A model generated the notes under the pieces. It was not told where the DNA came from, ran no database searches, and worked only from the letters and a program-made list of their open reading frames with translations. Source: Poindextera sp965277425 (lineage in GTDB: Bacteria > Pseudomonadota > Alphaproteobacteria > Caulobacterales > Caulobacteraceae). Taken from it: 64,000 nt of DNA. Location: assembly GCA_965277425.1 (NCBI GenBank), contig CBDICR010000006.1:558001-622000 (forward strand), read 5' to 3'. Shown here one piece after another: positions 35,529 to 45,027 of this stretch; the stretch's first letter is position 1, and the number at the start of each line of letters is the position of its first letter. The position numbers were made by a program, and so were the translations under genes.

Positions 35529-36590
35529 TTAAGGCCGGCGGGCGCCGAGCCAGGCCCACAGGGCGGGGTCTTCCGTTCCCAGCCGCCACACGGCGAAGTC
35601 GTGCAGGCCGAGGCCGCGCGCCAGATCGACCTCGGCGCGGGTCGATGAGGCGTCGGCCAGCCAGACCTGATGGCGGACGCCGTGGTCGAGATCGCTGAAA
35701 TGCAGCTCACCGCTGGAGGCATCGCGGGCCGGCGTCACGCCCGCCGCGGCGGCCGTGGCCTCCGCGTCGCTGATCGAGACGGCGGCGGCCGAGGCGCCCG
35801 CCGGCCAGTCATAGGCATACGACGCCAGGCCGACGACGAGCTTTGCGGGCGGAATCTCCGACGCCGCCTGGCGCACCGCCCGCGCGAACCAGGCCAGGGA
35901 GGCGATGGGGCCGGGGCGTCCCGACTGCCAATGCTCGTCATAGGCCATCAGGATCACCAGATCGGCGACACGGCCATAGGCGCGCGGGCTCCAGTCGTCG
36001 TCGGCGGCGGGGACGGCGACCGCCAGCGTCCAGCGCCGCGCGGCGAACCGGATCCCGGCTTCCCTCAACAGGGCGAGATAGTCCGGCTGGGCGGCTTTCG
36101 GCAGATCCTCGAAATCGAAGACCAGACCCGATGCGCCATAGGCCTGGCCGGCGAGCAGCAGCCGATCGATCAGCGCCTTTCGCCTGGTCGGGCTCGCCAG
36201 CAGAGCCGCGGCGTCGGCGCCGTCCCACGCCCCGCCCGCGGCGTTCTGCACCACGGGCATGAGCTTCGGCGCGGTGCGAAGCTGAGCGATCAGCGACCGG
36301 GCTGTCGCCGCGTCCGCCAGCACGGTTTGATCGTCTGGGCCGGTGACGCTGATCCAGGCCGGAGCGAGGATGCCGATCCGGTCGCCGTGGGCGAGAAGCG
36401 AAGCGCTCGCCCGGCTGTCCCAGGGCGCATAGAAGGCCATGATCGAGCCGTTCACCGCCGAGGGTGAGAGGGCGAAACCGAGGACGGCGCAGCCCAGCGC
36501 GGCGAGGCGAAGCCGGGCCTTGGGCGGCGTGATCGCCTTAAGCCCATCGCAGGCCGCCAGCCTGTCTTCGGTGACCCAAATCCCGCTCAT
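35529..36590 (-). CDS. GH18-like glycosidase, exported
   Basis: A 353-residue protein. A hydrophobic segment (LRLAALGCAVLGFALSPSAV) suggests export or anchoring. The barrel part carries AFYAPWDSRASASL, the strand ASGLVFDFEDLP (the GH18 D-x-x-D-x-D-x-E pattern with Glu as acid/base), and LVILMAYDEHWQSGRPGPIA, typical of GH18 domains of the YdhD/CotE or alphaproteobacterial envelope type. Similar domains are often fused to polysaccharide deacetylases and glycosyltransferases; here the domain stands alone. Possible peptidoglycan or polysaccharide substrate. Start ATG 36590. Confidence 0.75.
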   Translation of the reverse strand: MSGIWVTEDRLAACDGLKAITPPKARLRLAALGCAVLGFALSPSAVNGSIMAFYAPWDSRASASLLAHGDRIGILAPAWISVTGPDDQTVLADAATARSLIAQLRTAPKLMPVVQNAAGGAWDGADAAALLASPTRRKALIDRLLLAGQAYGASGLVFDFEDLPKAAQPDYLALLREAGIRFAARRWTLAVAVPAADDDWSPRAYGRVADLVILMAYDEHWQSGRPGPIASLAWFARAVRQAASEIPPAKLVVGLASYAYDWPAGASAAAVSISDAEATAAAAGVTPARDASSGELHFSDLDHGVRHQVWLADASSTRAEVDLARGLGLHDFAVWRLGTEDPALWAWLGARRP

Positions 36591-36744
36591 GACCAAGACC
36601 GCCTTCGTCGATTTTCGCCTCGCCTGGATCGCCCCAGCAGCCTGAACAACGGCTGACGGATGGGATCGGTCGCCGGAAGACTCGATGCGAAGGCCCAGGC
36701 GGCCAGGCCAACCCCAGGACGGCGACGATGGCGAAGCGGTCCGA

Positions 36745-37224
36745 TCAGCCGAGCGCCTTCACAAGCAGGATCGTCGTGAGGCCGCTGTTCCATTCCTCGT
36801 CCGGATAACGGCCCGATTCGCGGTAGCCGCGGGCGAGGTAGAAGGCCTGGCTCGCCACATTGAAGGTGTCGGTTTCCAGGCGCGCCGCCGCCAATCCCAA
36901 CCGGGCGATCTCGGTCTCGGCCCGATCCATCAGGCGCGCGCCGACGCCGCGGCGCGCATGGCTGGAGCGAACATGGAGCGCGTTCACGAAGTCGCCGCGC
37001 CAATGGACCAGCCCGACGACATCGCCGTCATACTCGGCCACCCAGGCGTCGAGGCCGTGCTGGGCGACAAAGGCGGCGGGCCGGTCTTCGACGAGATAGG
37101 CCTGGGCGGCGGCGGGTGAAATATTGGGCCGCCAGACGCCTTCGAAGGTGTCGCGCAAGATTGCCTTCAGAGCGGCCGCGTCGGCCGGCAACGCGCGGCG
37201 CACGAGGATGGGAGCTTGCGCCAT
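36745..37224 (-). CDS. GNAT-family N-acetyltransferase
   Basis: A 159-residue acetyltransferase: LVRRALPADAAALKAILRDT, WVAEYDGDVVGLVHW, ALHVRSSHARRGVGARLMDR (acetyl-CoA pyrophosphate loop RRGVGA) and NVASQAFYLARGYRESGR. Substrate unknown. Start ATG 37224. Confidence 0.87.
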   Translation of the reverse strand: MAQAPILVRRALPADAAALKAILRDTFEGVWRPNISPAAAQAYLVEDRPAAFVAQHGLDAWVAEYDGDVVGLVHWRGDFVNALHVRSSHARRGVGARLMDRAETEIARLGLAAARLETDTFNVASQAFYLARGYRESGRYPDEEWNSGLTTILLVKALG

Positions 37225-37334
37225 CGATCTCTCCCCGCGCGGCGAACGTCATTCCAGCCTGGCCGGTTGCAATTGTGTCAGCCAATACGGGTTCTGTCGC
37301 GGCGCTAAAAATTCTCCGCAACGCAGTCCCGCGG

Positions 37335-38531
37335 CTAGACCACGCCTTCGGCCCTGAGCGTGGCGATCTTCTCGGCCGAGAGACCCAACCGTTCGGCCAG
37401 TACGACATCGGTGTGCTCGCCGAGCGCGGGGCCGGGCCAGCGCACGGCGCCGGGGGTTTCGCTGAGCTTGGGAAAGACGCCTTGCATCTTCACCTTGCCG
37501 AACACCGCATGGTCGGTCTCCACGATCGCCTCGCGGGCCTGATACTGGGGATCGGCCAACATGTCGGGCGCGCTGAAGATCCGGCCGCAGGGCACCCCGT
37601 GATCTTCCAGCAAGGCCAGCAGCTCATCAAGCGTCCGCCCTCGGGTCCAGGCGCCGATCAGCTCGTCGAGCTCGGCCTGGTTCTTGCCCCGACTGGCATG
37701 GTCGATATAGCGCGGATCCGCCTTCAGGTCCGGCCGGTCCATGGCCTCGCAGAGGCGCGCGAACACCCGATCGCCATTGCCGCCGATGAGGATCATGCCG
37801 CCGGCGGCGGTCGGATAGACGTTGGACGGGGCGATGCCGGGCAGGACCGAGCCGGAACGCTCGCGGACATAGCCGGTCAGGTCGTATTCGGTGACCAGGT
37901 TTTCGGTCATGGCCAGGACGCTCTCATAGATCGCCGCGTCGATCACCTGGCCGCGCCCGGTGCGCCGGCGCGCATGCAGCGCCATCATCACGCCCATCAC
38001 CGCATGCGTCGCCGCCAGGCTGTCGCCGATGGATAGACCGGCCCGTGCGGGCGGGCGGTCGGCGTCGCCGGTGATGGCGCGCAGGCCGCCCATGGCTTCG
38101 CCGATGAGGCCGTAGCCGGCCCGCGCCGCATAGGGGCCGGTCTGGCCGAAGCCGGAGACCCGCGCCATGACCAGACCAGGGTTTTCCGCCGCCAGGCTTT
38201 CATAGCTCAGGCCCCACTTCTCCATGGCGCCGGGACGGAAGTTCTCGATCAGCACGTCGGCGCCGGCGATCAGTCGCCGCGCAATCGCCTGGCCCTCGAG
38301 CGCGCGCAGGTTCAAGGTCACCGACTTCTTGTTGCGCCCGATTACCGGCCACCAGGGAGACTGGCCCTTGGGCAGGCTGCGGCCCCACTGGCGCATGGGA
38401 TCGCCGCCCTTGGGATCCTCGACCTTGACCAGCTCGGCCCCGAAGTCGGCCAGAATCTGGCCGCAGAACGGCCCGGCGATCAGCGTGCCCAGCTCCACCA
38501 CCTTGATATCCGACAAGGGTCCTTCGGTCAT
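37335..38531 (-). CDS. Class III (CaiB/BaiF) CoA-transferase
   Basis: A 398-residue formyl-CoA-transferase-type enzyme: DIKVVELGTLIAGPFCGQIL, ADFGAELVKVEDPKGGDPMR, NKKSVTLNLRALEGQAIARR, and ARAGLSIGDSLAATHAVMGV, where the Asp is the catalytic carboxylate that forms the acyl-aspartyl intermediate. It exchanges CoA between carboxylic acids; no partner dehydrogenase gene is adjacent to reveal the substrate. Confidence 0.92.
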   Translation of the reverse strand: MTEGPLSDIKVVELGTLIAGPFCGQILADFGAELVKVEDPKGGDPMRQWGRSLPKGQSPWWPVIGRNKKSVTLNLRALEGQAIARRLIAGADVLIENFRPGAMEKWGLSYESLAAENPGLVMARVSGFGQTGPYAARAGYGLIGEAMGGLRAITGDADRPPARAGLSIGDSLAATHAVMGVMMALHARRRTGRGQVIDAAIYESVLAMTENLVTEYDLTGYVRERSGSVLPGIAPSNVYPTAAGGMILIGGNGDRVFARLCEAMDRPDLKADPRYIDHASRGKNQAELDELIGAWTRGRTLDELLALLEDHGVPCGRIFSAPDMLADPQYQAREAIVETDHAVFGKVKMQGVFPKLSETPGAVRWPGPALGEHTDVVLAERLGLSAEKIATLRAEGVV

Positions 38532-38743
38532 TTAACGGCGCTCCCGGCGGTTCGGCCTGGGGCGAGCTACGCCATGGCCGGGCCGCCGCCGTCAAGCTGT
38601 GGTTCGACGCGAGCGTCCTGGCGACGCGCCGCGAACCCGAAGGCCGGCGGCAATATCGTTCGCAGCCGGCAACGAAGCCGCGCGGTTGTTCGTTGCCGTC
38701 AGGCCGAGGGCGCGCCTCGGGGCGACAACAGCGAGAACCATTG

Positions 38744-39670
38744 ATGTCACGCCGAGAGACCGTCAACGACGCCAGCGCCGTGGATGCAGCGCCGCTGGAG
38801 GACCCGACCTCGAAATATCCCAGGCCGCCCTATCCCAAACAGTCCCAACCCTGGCCGGGCTTGGCCGGCAAGATGAAGCCGCGGCCCGACCACGGCGAGA
38901 CCAGCTATCGGGGTTCGGGCCGGCTGGCCGGGCGGCGCGCCCTGATCACCGGCGGCGACTCCGGCATGGGACGCGCCGCGGCCATCGCCTTCGCGCGGGA
39001 AGGCGCGGACGTGGCGATCAACTATCTGCCGGCGGAAGAGCCGGACGCCAGCGAGGTGATCGCCCTGATCAAGGCCGAGGGCCGCACCGGCCTGGCGATC
39101 CCTGGCGATCTGCGCGAGGAGGCCTTCTGCCAGCGCCTGGTCGCCGAAGCGGTGCGGGGCCTCGGCGGGTTGGACATCGTGGTCAACAACGCGGGGCGTC
39201 AGCAGACCCATGCCTCGATCCTGGACATATCGAGCGAGGACTTCGACGCGACGATGAAGACCAACATCTATGCGCCCTTCTGGATCATCAAGGCGGCCCT
39301 GCCCGACCTGAAACCCGGCGCGTGCATCATCGGCACCGCCTCCGAACAGGCCTATGACCCCTCGCCCGACCTCTACGACTATGCCCAGACCAAGGCCGCG
39401 ACGATGAACTACGTCAAGTCGCTGGCCAAGCAGCTCGGGCCGAAGGGCATCCGGGTCAATGCCGTGGCGCCCGGCCCGATCTGGACGCCGTTGCAGGTCA
39501 GCGGCGGCGCCACCCAGGAGAAGCTGCAGCAGTTCGGCGGACAGACCCCGCTCGGGCGCGCCGGCCAGCCGGCCGAACTGGGTTCGATCTATGTCCAACT
39601 CGCCGCCGCCGACGCCAGTTTCGCGACCGGCCAGGTGTACGGCGCGGCCGGCGGCGGTGGCCAACCCTAG
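38744..39670 (+). CDS. SDR-family oxidoreductase (YghA-like)
   Basis: A 308-residue SDR with the long N-terminal extension of the YghA/general-stress group (TSKYPRPPYPKQSQPWPGLA, MKPRPDHGETSYRGSGRLAG). The cofactor loop is ALITGGDSGMGRAAAIAFAR, then NNAGRQQTHASI, active-site Tyr-Lys in YDYAQTKAATMNY, and VAPGPIWTPLQVSGG. Many relatives are stress-induced. Start at ATG 38744 before the extension. Confidence 0.9.
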   Translation: MSRRETVNDASAVDAAPLEDPTSKYPRPPYPKQSQPWPGLAGKMKPRPDHGETSYRGSGRLAGRRALITGGDSGMGRAAAIAFAREGADVAINYLPAEEPDASEVIALIKAEGRTGLAIPGDLREEAFCQRLVAEAVRGLGGLDIVVNNAGRQQTHASILDISSEDFDATMKTNIYAPFWIIKAALPDLKPGACIIGTASEQAYDPSPDLYDYAQTKAATMNYVKSLAKQLGPKGIRVNAVAPGPIWTPLQVSGGATQEKLQQFGGQTPLGRAGQPAELGSIYVQLAAADASFATGQVYGAAGGGGQP

Positions 39671-39679
39671 CGATAACGC

Positions 39680-40342
39680 CTAGAAGCCGCCCCGGCCGAG
39701 GTCGACGCTTGTCAGGTTGAGCAGGATCGTCTCGCCATTGACCCAGCCGCCGGCGGCCTTCTGATTGATGTCATGCAGGCCGCCAGACGTGCAGTAGAGC
39801 GCGACCGTGAAATCCGTGACGCCCGCGGTGGTGTTCACCGTGCCGCTGTACGGCATGGTCCAGTTCAAGGCGACGCCCGGCGCGACCAGCTGGCAGTTGA
39901 GATAGTTGACGCTGGACGACAGCGCTATGTTCAATTGCTGATGCGGCGCGAGACTGACGTGGGTGGCCCAGCTCGGGGCCCAGCCGGCTCTGACCGCCTC
40001 ATTGGGGCGATCGTCCGTTGCGCCCCGTTCGCTCGATGACATGTTGATCATGACCGAATGGCTGTCCTGCTGGCAGCTGGCGTCTATTCTCTTGTCGGCG
40101 CTCGACGATCCGGACTGCTGGGTGAGATCGCCGCTCCAGGGCAGGGCATGGTCGGTGAAGTCGGTTGACTGCGCCGGCGTCTGCCCTTGCGCGGAGGCGT
40201 AGATCTGGGCGTGCGGATTGATCGTTCCGCAGCTGATCGGATCGGCCACGGCGCCCCGGCCGGCCGCGAGGAATGCGGCTGCAAGCAATAGGCCGAGGGC
40301 GAGACCAAGGCCTCCGGGCCTGCTCAGAAGACTGCGCGGCAT
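39680..40342 (-). CDS. Exported hypothetical protein
   Basis: A 220-residue protein with a signal peptide (GLALGLLLAAAFLAAGRGAV). The mature part has Cys residues near SCGTINPHAQIY, DASCQQDSHSVMIN, NYLNCQLVAPG and VALYCTSGGLHD, suggesting two disulfides. The overall beta-strand-like pattern suggests a secreted, perhaps surface, protein. Not a family I recognise. A perfect AAGGAGG 7 nt before ATG 40342 decides the start. It converges with the SDR gene, with 9 bp between them. Confidence 0.65.
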   Translation of the reverse strand: MPRSLLSRPGGLGLALGLLLAAAFLAAGRGAVADPISCGTINPHAQIYASAQGQTPAQSTDFTDHALPWSGDLTQQSGSSSADKRIDASCQQDSHSVMINMSSSERGATDDRPNEAVRAGWAPSWATHVSLAPHQQLNIALSSSVNYLNCQLVAPGVALNWTMPYSGTVNTTAGVTDFTVALYCTSGGLHDINQKAAGGWVNGETILLNLTSVDLGRGGF

Positions 40343-40453
40343 CCTTGTCCTCCTTGCGACCACCTACAGTGCTCATCCATAAGGCGGCCAAGCCTGTTCC
40401 GGTTCCAATCGCCGCGTCGATCGGCCACCCTCTCGCCGCCGGCGGTGGCGGCG

Positions 40454-41458
40454 CTAGCCGCTCGCGAAGACGGCATCCTCCGCGGCGTAGTCGAACAAGG
40501 CCTCTATATAGGCGGGAAAGGCCATGCCGGCCGCGGCGAAAGCCTCGGCGGAGCGGCAGGCCGCGCCGACCGCGTCTTCGTAGCCAACCGCGGCGCGGTA
40601 ATCGAGCGCCCGCGCACGGGTCATATCCAGCACCAGCGGGGTTGGAATACACCACGGATTGGCGCCGACGCCGCGCTTCGGCGGCCCGGGCAGGCGCACG
40701 AGATCGAGTTCGATACCGTAGTGCGCGCCGATGGCCCGTCCGATCCCGGCGACGTCGAGCGCCTTCGGATCGGCCGCGTTCAGCACTCGCGTTCCCGGGC
40801 GCCGCAAGGCCAGGCGGCAAAGCCGGGCGATGTTCGCCGTGGCGCTGGCGTGGAAGCGGCTCTCGCCGGCATAGGCCAGCGGGATGCGCCGGCGCCCATC
40901 GAGGATGCGCTTGACGAACCACCATTCGCGCGATTGCCGAGACCCGTCGCCATAGATGGCGCCGGGCCGCAGGATGCTCAGCGGACGGCGAGCGGTTTGC
41001 AACAGGGTCTGCTCCAACGCGACCTTGCGGGTCGAATAGGTCGCTGGACCCGGTTCGACCGTCGGCTGATCCTCGTCGATCGGGACGGGAAACTCGGGAA
41101 AACCGCTCTGGGCGGCCTCGTCCAGGGTGCGGCCGGCGGCGTCGCGATAGACGCTGGCGGACGAGATCACCACAAGCGCGCCGATGTCGGCCTCGACGTC
41201 GAGCCACTGGCGCGCATGGTCGTCGTTGAAGGCGACCGTGTCGACCGCCGCGTCTACGCCACCGGCAAGGGCCGCCTTCAGCGCGCCAGGCTGGTCGCGA
41301 TCGAGCGTCAGAGAGTCGACCCTCGCCGCCAGATCCGCCGGCAAGCCGTCGTTCGAGCGTTGCGCCAGACGCACGCTCCAACCGTGGTCCAACAGCTCGC
41401 GCGCCACCGCCCGGCCGATCTGCCCCGTCCCACCGATAATCAGAGCCGTTGGCGCCAT
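40454..41458 (-). CDS. NAD-dependent epimerase/dehydratase family protein
   Basis: A 334-residue extended-SDR protein with ALIIGGTGQIGRAVARELLD (cofactor loop GGTGQIG), VVISSASVYRDAAG, Tyr-x-x-x-Lys in TYSTRKVALEQTLL, and LRPGAIYGDGSRQSREWW. A nucleotide-sugar or ribonucleoprotein-like epimerase is possible; no sugar cluster is adjacent. Confidence 0.87.
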   Translation of the reverse strand: MAPTALIIGGTGQIGRAVARELLDHGWSVRLAQRSNDGLPADLAARVDSLTLDRDQPGALKAALAGGVDAAVDTVAFNDDHARQWLDVEADIGALVVISSASVYRDAAGRTLDEAAQSGFPEFPVPIDEDQPTVEPGPATYSTRKVALEQTLLQTARRPLSILRPGAIYGDGSRQSREWWFVKRILDGRRRIPLAYAGESRFHASATANIARLCRLALRRPGTRVLNAADPKALDVAGIGRAIGAHYGIELDLVRLPGPPKRGVGANPWCIPTPLVLDMTRARALDYRAAVGYEDAVGAACRSAEAFAAAGMAFPAYIEALFDYAAEDAVFASG

Positions 41459-41651
41459 CGCCTCCTGTTAAAACTCAAAAAAGGCGAGCCAAGGGCCTCG
41501 GCGCGCTGGCGGTGGTCAGGCGCAGCCTGCGGCGACCTTCAGGATCGCTTCGTCGCTGACGGCGCCCTGGCCGCGGCCGGGGCCGGCCGGCGTGACATTG
41601 CCGCCGGCCTGCTCTATCCGGGGCGCGCCTCAAGCCGCCGCCCGGACGCCC

Positions 41652-42653
41652 ATGACCGAAGCCAGTTCAGAGATCGAAGAACCCGGCTGGGCCACCGCCA
41701 AGACCCTGGCCGAGGCGCTGCCCTTCATCCAGATCTACGACCGGGCGACGGTGGTGATCAAATATGGCGGCCACGCCATGGGCGAGGAGGTCGTCGCGCG
41801 CCAGTTCGCCGCCGATGCGGTGCTGCTGAAGCTGCTTGGACTGCATCCGGTTGTCGTGCACGGCGGCGGCCCGCAGATCAGCGCCATGCTCGGCCGCGCC
41901 GGCGTCACCTCCAGCTTCGTCGACGGCCTGCGCGTCACCGACGAGGCGACCATGGAGATCGCCGAGATGGTCCTCTCGGGCGCCATCAACAAGGAGATCG
42001 CCAACTGGATCACGCTCGCCGGCGCCGAGGCCGACGTGCGCGGCGTCGGCCTCTCCGGCAAGGACGCCCGGCTGATCACGGTGGAAAAGGCGACGCGGAC
42101 GCGCAAGGACCCGGACTCGGCGATCGAGGAGCTTGTCGACCTTGGCTTCGTCGGACAGCCCAGCCGCGTCGACCCCAAGCTGCTGGAGGCGCTGATCTAC
42201 GCCGACGAGGACTACATCCCCGTCGTCGCGCCGATCGGCGTCTCGGTGGAGGGCCAGACCTACAATATCAACGCCGACACCGTCGCCGGCGCCCTGGCCA
42301 GCGCGCTGAAGGCCAAGCGCATGCTGCTGCTTACCGACGTCAAGGGCGTGCTCGACGCCGACGGGCGGCTGATCGAGATGATGACCGTGGGCGAGGCGCG
42401 CGCGGCGATCGAGACCGGGGTCGTCAACGGCGGGATGATCCCCAAGCTGGAAACGGCCATCGCCGCCGTCGAGGGGCGCGTCGAAGGGGTGGTGATCCTC
42501 GACGGGCGACGCCCGCACGCCATGCTGATGGAACTCTTCACCCCGCACGGCCACGGCACGCTGATCTACGATCCGTCCGGCCCAAGGAGCGCCCAGGCCA
42601 AGGTGATCGAGCGCCGCCGCGGCCCCGCCATCTCCGGAAAGCGGATCGGATGA
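41652..42653 (+). CDS. argB: Acetylglutamate kinase
   Basis: A 333-residue N-acetylglutamate kinase: VVIKYGGHAMGEEVVARQFA (phosphate-binding Lys and Gly-rich loop), PVVVHGGGPQISAMLGRAGV, INADTVAGALASALKAKRML and NGGMIPKLETAIAAV. It performs the second step of arginine biosynthesis. ATG 41652 heads an ATGA-coupled trio argB-HAD-dapD. Confidence 0.95.
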   Translation: MTEASSEIEEPGWATAKTLAEALPFIQIYDRATVVIKYGGHAMGEEVVARQFAADAVLLKLLGLHPVVVHGGGPQISAMLGRAGVTSSFVDGLRVTDEATMEIAEMVLSGAINKEIANWITLAGAEADVRGVGLSGKDARLITVEKATRTRKDPDSAIEELVDLGFVGQPSRVDPKLLEALIYADEDYIPVVAPIGVSVEGQTYNINADTVAGALASALKAKRMLLLTDVKGVLDADGRLIEMMTVGEARAAIETGVVNGGMIPKLETAIAAVEGRVEGVVILDGRRPHAMLMELFTPHGHGTLIYDPSGPRSAQAKVIERRRGPAISGKRIG

Positions 42654-43321
42654 GTTCGGCCGGCCCGGACCTGCGCCACATCGAGGTCTGGCTGTTCGAT
42701 CTCGACAACACCCTCTACCCGATCGGCAACGACTTCATGCGCCTGATCGAGGCGCGGATGACGCTGTTCGTGGCGCGTGAATTGAACCTGTCGCGCGATG
42801 AGGCCTGGGCGCTGCAGAAGCGTTATTTGCACGAGCACGGCACCACCCTGGCCGGCCTGATGGCCAATCACGGCATCGATCCCGAACACTTCCTGGACGA
42901 GGTGCATGATGTCTCGCTGGACGCGCTTACCCCCGACCCCGAGCTGCGGACCGCGCTGATGCGGCTGCCCGGACGGCGGCTGGTGTTCACCAACGGCGAC
43001 GCGCGTCACGCCGAGCGGGTGCTGAACCGGCTCGCCATCGCCGAGGCCTTCGAGGCTGTCTTCCATATCGCCGCGGCCGACTATGTGCCCAAGCCCAACC
43101 CGGCGACCTTCGCGCGGATGATCGCGGCCCACGCCGTCGATCCGCGTCGGACCTGTTTCTTCGAGGACAGCGAAAAGAACTTGGCGCCCGCCGCATCGCT
43201 CGGCATGACCACCGTGCTCGTCGGGCCGCATGCAGCCGCCTCGGACGCGGCCTTCGTGCGCTATCGCACGGCGAACCTCGCGGCCTTCCTGACGAGCGCC
43301 CGGGTCAAGGAGACGCCATGA
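42650..43321 (+). CDS. HAD-superfamily hydrolase (pyrimidine 5'-nucleotidase type)
   Basis: A 223-residue HAD phosphatase: catalytic motif I VWLFDLDNTLYPIG, motif II VFTNGDARHAERVL, motif III Lys in YVPKPNPATFARMI and motif IV FFEDSEKNLAPAASLGM. This is the SDT1/PPM1-like pyrimidine 5'-nucleotidase group usually found between argB and dapD in this lineage (recollection). The start overlaps the argB stop and its stop overlaps the dapD start. Confidence 0.9.
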   Translation: MSSAGPDLRHIEVWLFDLDNTLYPIGNDFMRLIEARMTLFVARELNLSRDEAWALQKRYLHEHGTTLAGLMANHGIDPEHFLDEVHDVSLDALTPDPELRTALMRLPGRRLVFTNGDARHAERVLNRLAIAEAFEAVFHIAAADYVPKPNPATFARMIAAHAVDPRRTCFFEDSEKNLAPAASLGMTTVLVGPHAAASDAAFVRYRTANLAAFLTSARVKETP

Positions 43322-44184
43322 ACGATCGATCGACCTGGACCCTGGAAGACCTCGAACACGCGATCGAGGCCAGCTGGGACGCGCAAGCTGAGATCGGGCC
43401 GACCACGATCGGTTTTCAGCGCGAAACTGTCGAGCAGGCGATCGACCTGCTGGACTCAGGCCAGCTTCGCGTCGCCGAAAAGGTCGACGGGGAATGGGTG
43501 ACGCATCAATGGCTGAAGAAGGCGGTGCTGCTCTCCTTCCGCCTGCACGCCTCGGAGATCATGGGCGGCGCGCACGGCTTTACCCACGAGCCGGGCATGG
43601 GGCCCTGGTGGGACAAGGTCTCGGGCAAGTTCGGCGGCTGGACGGCGGACGATTTCGCGCGCGCCGGCTTCCGCGCCGTTCCAGGCGCCATCGCCCGGCG
43701 CGGCGCTTTCATCGGCAAGAACGCCATCCTGATGCCCTCCTTCGTCAACATCGGCGCCTATGTCGATGAGGGAACCATGGTCGATACCTGGTCGACGGTC
43801 GGCTCCTGCGCCCAGATCGGCAAGAACTGCCACCTCTCCGGCGGCGTCGGTATCGGCGGAGTGCTGGAGCCGCTGCAGGCCAATCCGACCATCATCGAAG
43901 ACAACTGCTTCATCGGCGCACGCTCGGAAGTGGCCGAAGGCGTTATCGTCGGCGAAGGGTCGGTGCTCTCCATGGGCGTCTTCCTGAACGGCTCGACCAA
44001 GATCGTCGACCGCAAGACCGGCGAGGTCTATCGCAACCACGTGCCGCCCTATTCGGTGGTGGTGCCTGGATCCCTGCCTGACCCGCATGGCGCTGGACCC
44101 AGCCTGTCCTGCGCGGTGATCGTCAAGACGGTGGACGCCCAGACCCGCTCTAAGACCTCGGTGAACGAGCTCTTGCGCGACTAG
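43318..44184 (+). CDS. dapD: Tetrahydrodipicolinate N-succinyltransferase
   Basis: A 288-residue left-handed beta-helix acyltransferase: LKKAVLLSFRLHASEIMGGA, ARRGAFIGKNAILMPSFVNI, GTMVDTWSTVGSCAQIGKNC with hexapeptide turns, then GVGIGGVLEPLQANPTIIED. It catalyses the succinylation step of lysine/diaminopimelate synthesis. Last gene of the argB trio. Confidence 0.96.
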   Translation: MNDRSTWTLEDLEHAIEASWDAQAEIGPTTIGFQRETVEQAIDLLDSGQLRVAEKVDGEWVTHQWLKKAVLLSFRLHASEIMGGAHGFTHEPGMGPWWDKVSGKFGGWTADDFARAGFRAVPGAIARRGAFIGKNAILMPSFVNIGAYVDEGTMVDTWSTVGSCAQIGKNCHLSGGVGIGGVLEPLQANPTIIEDNCFIGARSEVAEGVIVGEGSVLSMGVFLNGSTKIVDRKTGEVYRNHVPPYSVVVPGSLPDPHGAGPSLSCAVIVKTVDAQTRSKTSVNELLRD

Positions 44185-44208
44185 GGCGGCGATCGACCGC
44201 TCTTCGGG

Positions 44209-44571
44209 CTACCGTCGCCATTCGGACTGGCTGGAGTCGATGGCGATACTCGCCTGACCGACATCACCCAATGGAACGGTGGCCGCGCCGCTGATCTCGC
44301 GGTAGCCGTCGGTTCCGGCCCCGACGCTGATTTCGCCGTGAACCCGGTTGTCGCGCAACGGGCCATCGTTCTGAGCGCTGTCGTCGTCGGAGGCCGTATC
44401 GCTGACCGAGGCCACCTGCCCCGCCGGCGTCCGCTGCGGCGGCGCGACCGGAGCCGCCGGCGCCGTGGCCACCACCTGGCCGGAGCCGGCCTGGACCGCG
44501 GCCTGGGCGAACGCCAAGCCGGGCGCGGTCATGAGAATCGCGGCGAGCGCCGTCAAAACCGATCGAACCAT
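44209..44571 (-). CDS. Small exported protein, unknown function
   Basis: A 120-residue protein with a signal peptide (VLTALAAILMTAPGLAFA), an Ala/Pro/Gln-rich linker, an acidic patch (SDTASDDDSAQNDGP) and a C-terminal stretch (VHGEISVGAGTDGYREISGA). It resembles exported proteins annotated as hypothetical in Caulobacterales. Start ATG 44571. Convergent with dapD. Confidence 0.6.
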   Translation of the reverse strand: MVRSVLTALAAILMTAPGLAFAQAAVQAGSGQVVATAPAAPVAPPQRTPAGQVASVSDTASDDDSAQNDGPLRDNRVHGEISVGAGTDGYREISGAATVPLGDVGQASIAIDSSQSEWRR

Positions 44572-44629
44572 GGACCTGCTCCTTCGAGCCCCCGCCCTTA
44601 GGCTACGCCAATTCAACGCCGCTGGCGTT

Positions 44630-44836
44630 TCATATCTGACACGGTGCGGTCGCGGGGCGTTCGAACTGGTCTATGAACCGGTCATCCTCCCACACCTCGA
44701 CCATGCGATAGTGCGGCGAAACGGAAAGGCGCGCGCGCCCAACCTCGCAAGCCCGCGGGTCGTCACGAACCGTCACCGCATCCAGCGATGGTACAGAGTA
44801 ACGGTCATCATGGATGTAAAGAGTGTAGGTCTTCAA
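44630..44836 (-). CDS. Small conserved-looking protein, unknown
   Basis: A 68-residue protein: TYTLYIHDDRYSVPSLDAVT, DDPRACEVGRARLSVSPHYR, VEVWEDDRFIDQF. Balanced composition and regular strand pattern suggest a real folded small protein. A TTG at 44836 with GGAG 5 nt upstream gives the best start; an ATG at 44872 is possible. Confidence 0.5.
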   Translation of the reverse strand: MKTYTLYIHDDRYSVPSLDAVTVRDDPRACEVGRARLSVSPHYRMVEVWEDDRFIDQFERPATAPCQI

Positions 44837-45027
44837 GACGACTCCGACGCAAATCACAGCGCACTGGCCCATGAACAGGCTTGGCCATGATCTGCGTATC
44901 CCCGACAATATTCAAGGCTTTGCCTTAATAGTGTCGGCCAGGCGACACTGTGCTTTGGGACTTTTCTGCATGGAGTGCGTTTGAACCTTGGCGGTCGACC
45001 TCCTCGATCGCGCCTGAAGGAAGACCG

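Noticed and set aside
40445..41650. Open frame extending upstream into argB-region sequence on the plus strand
   Set aside because: Antisense to the epimerase gene; argB has its own ATG at 41652.
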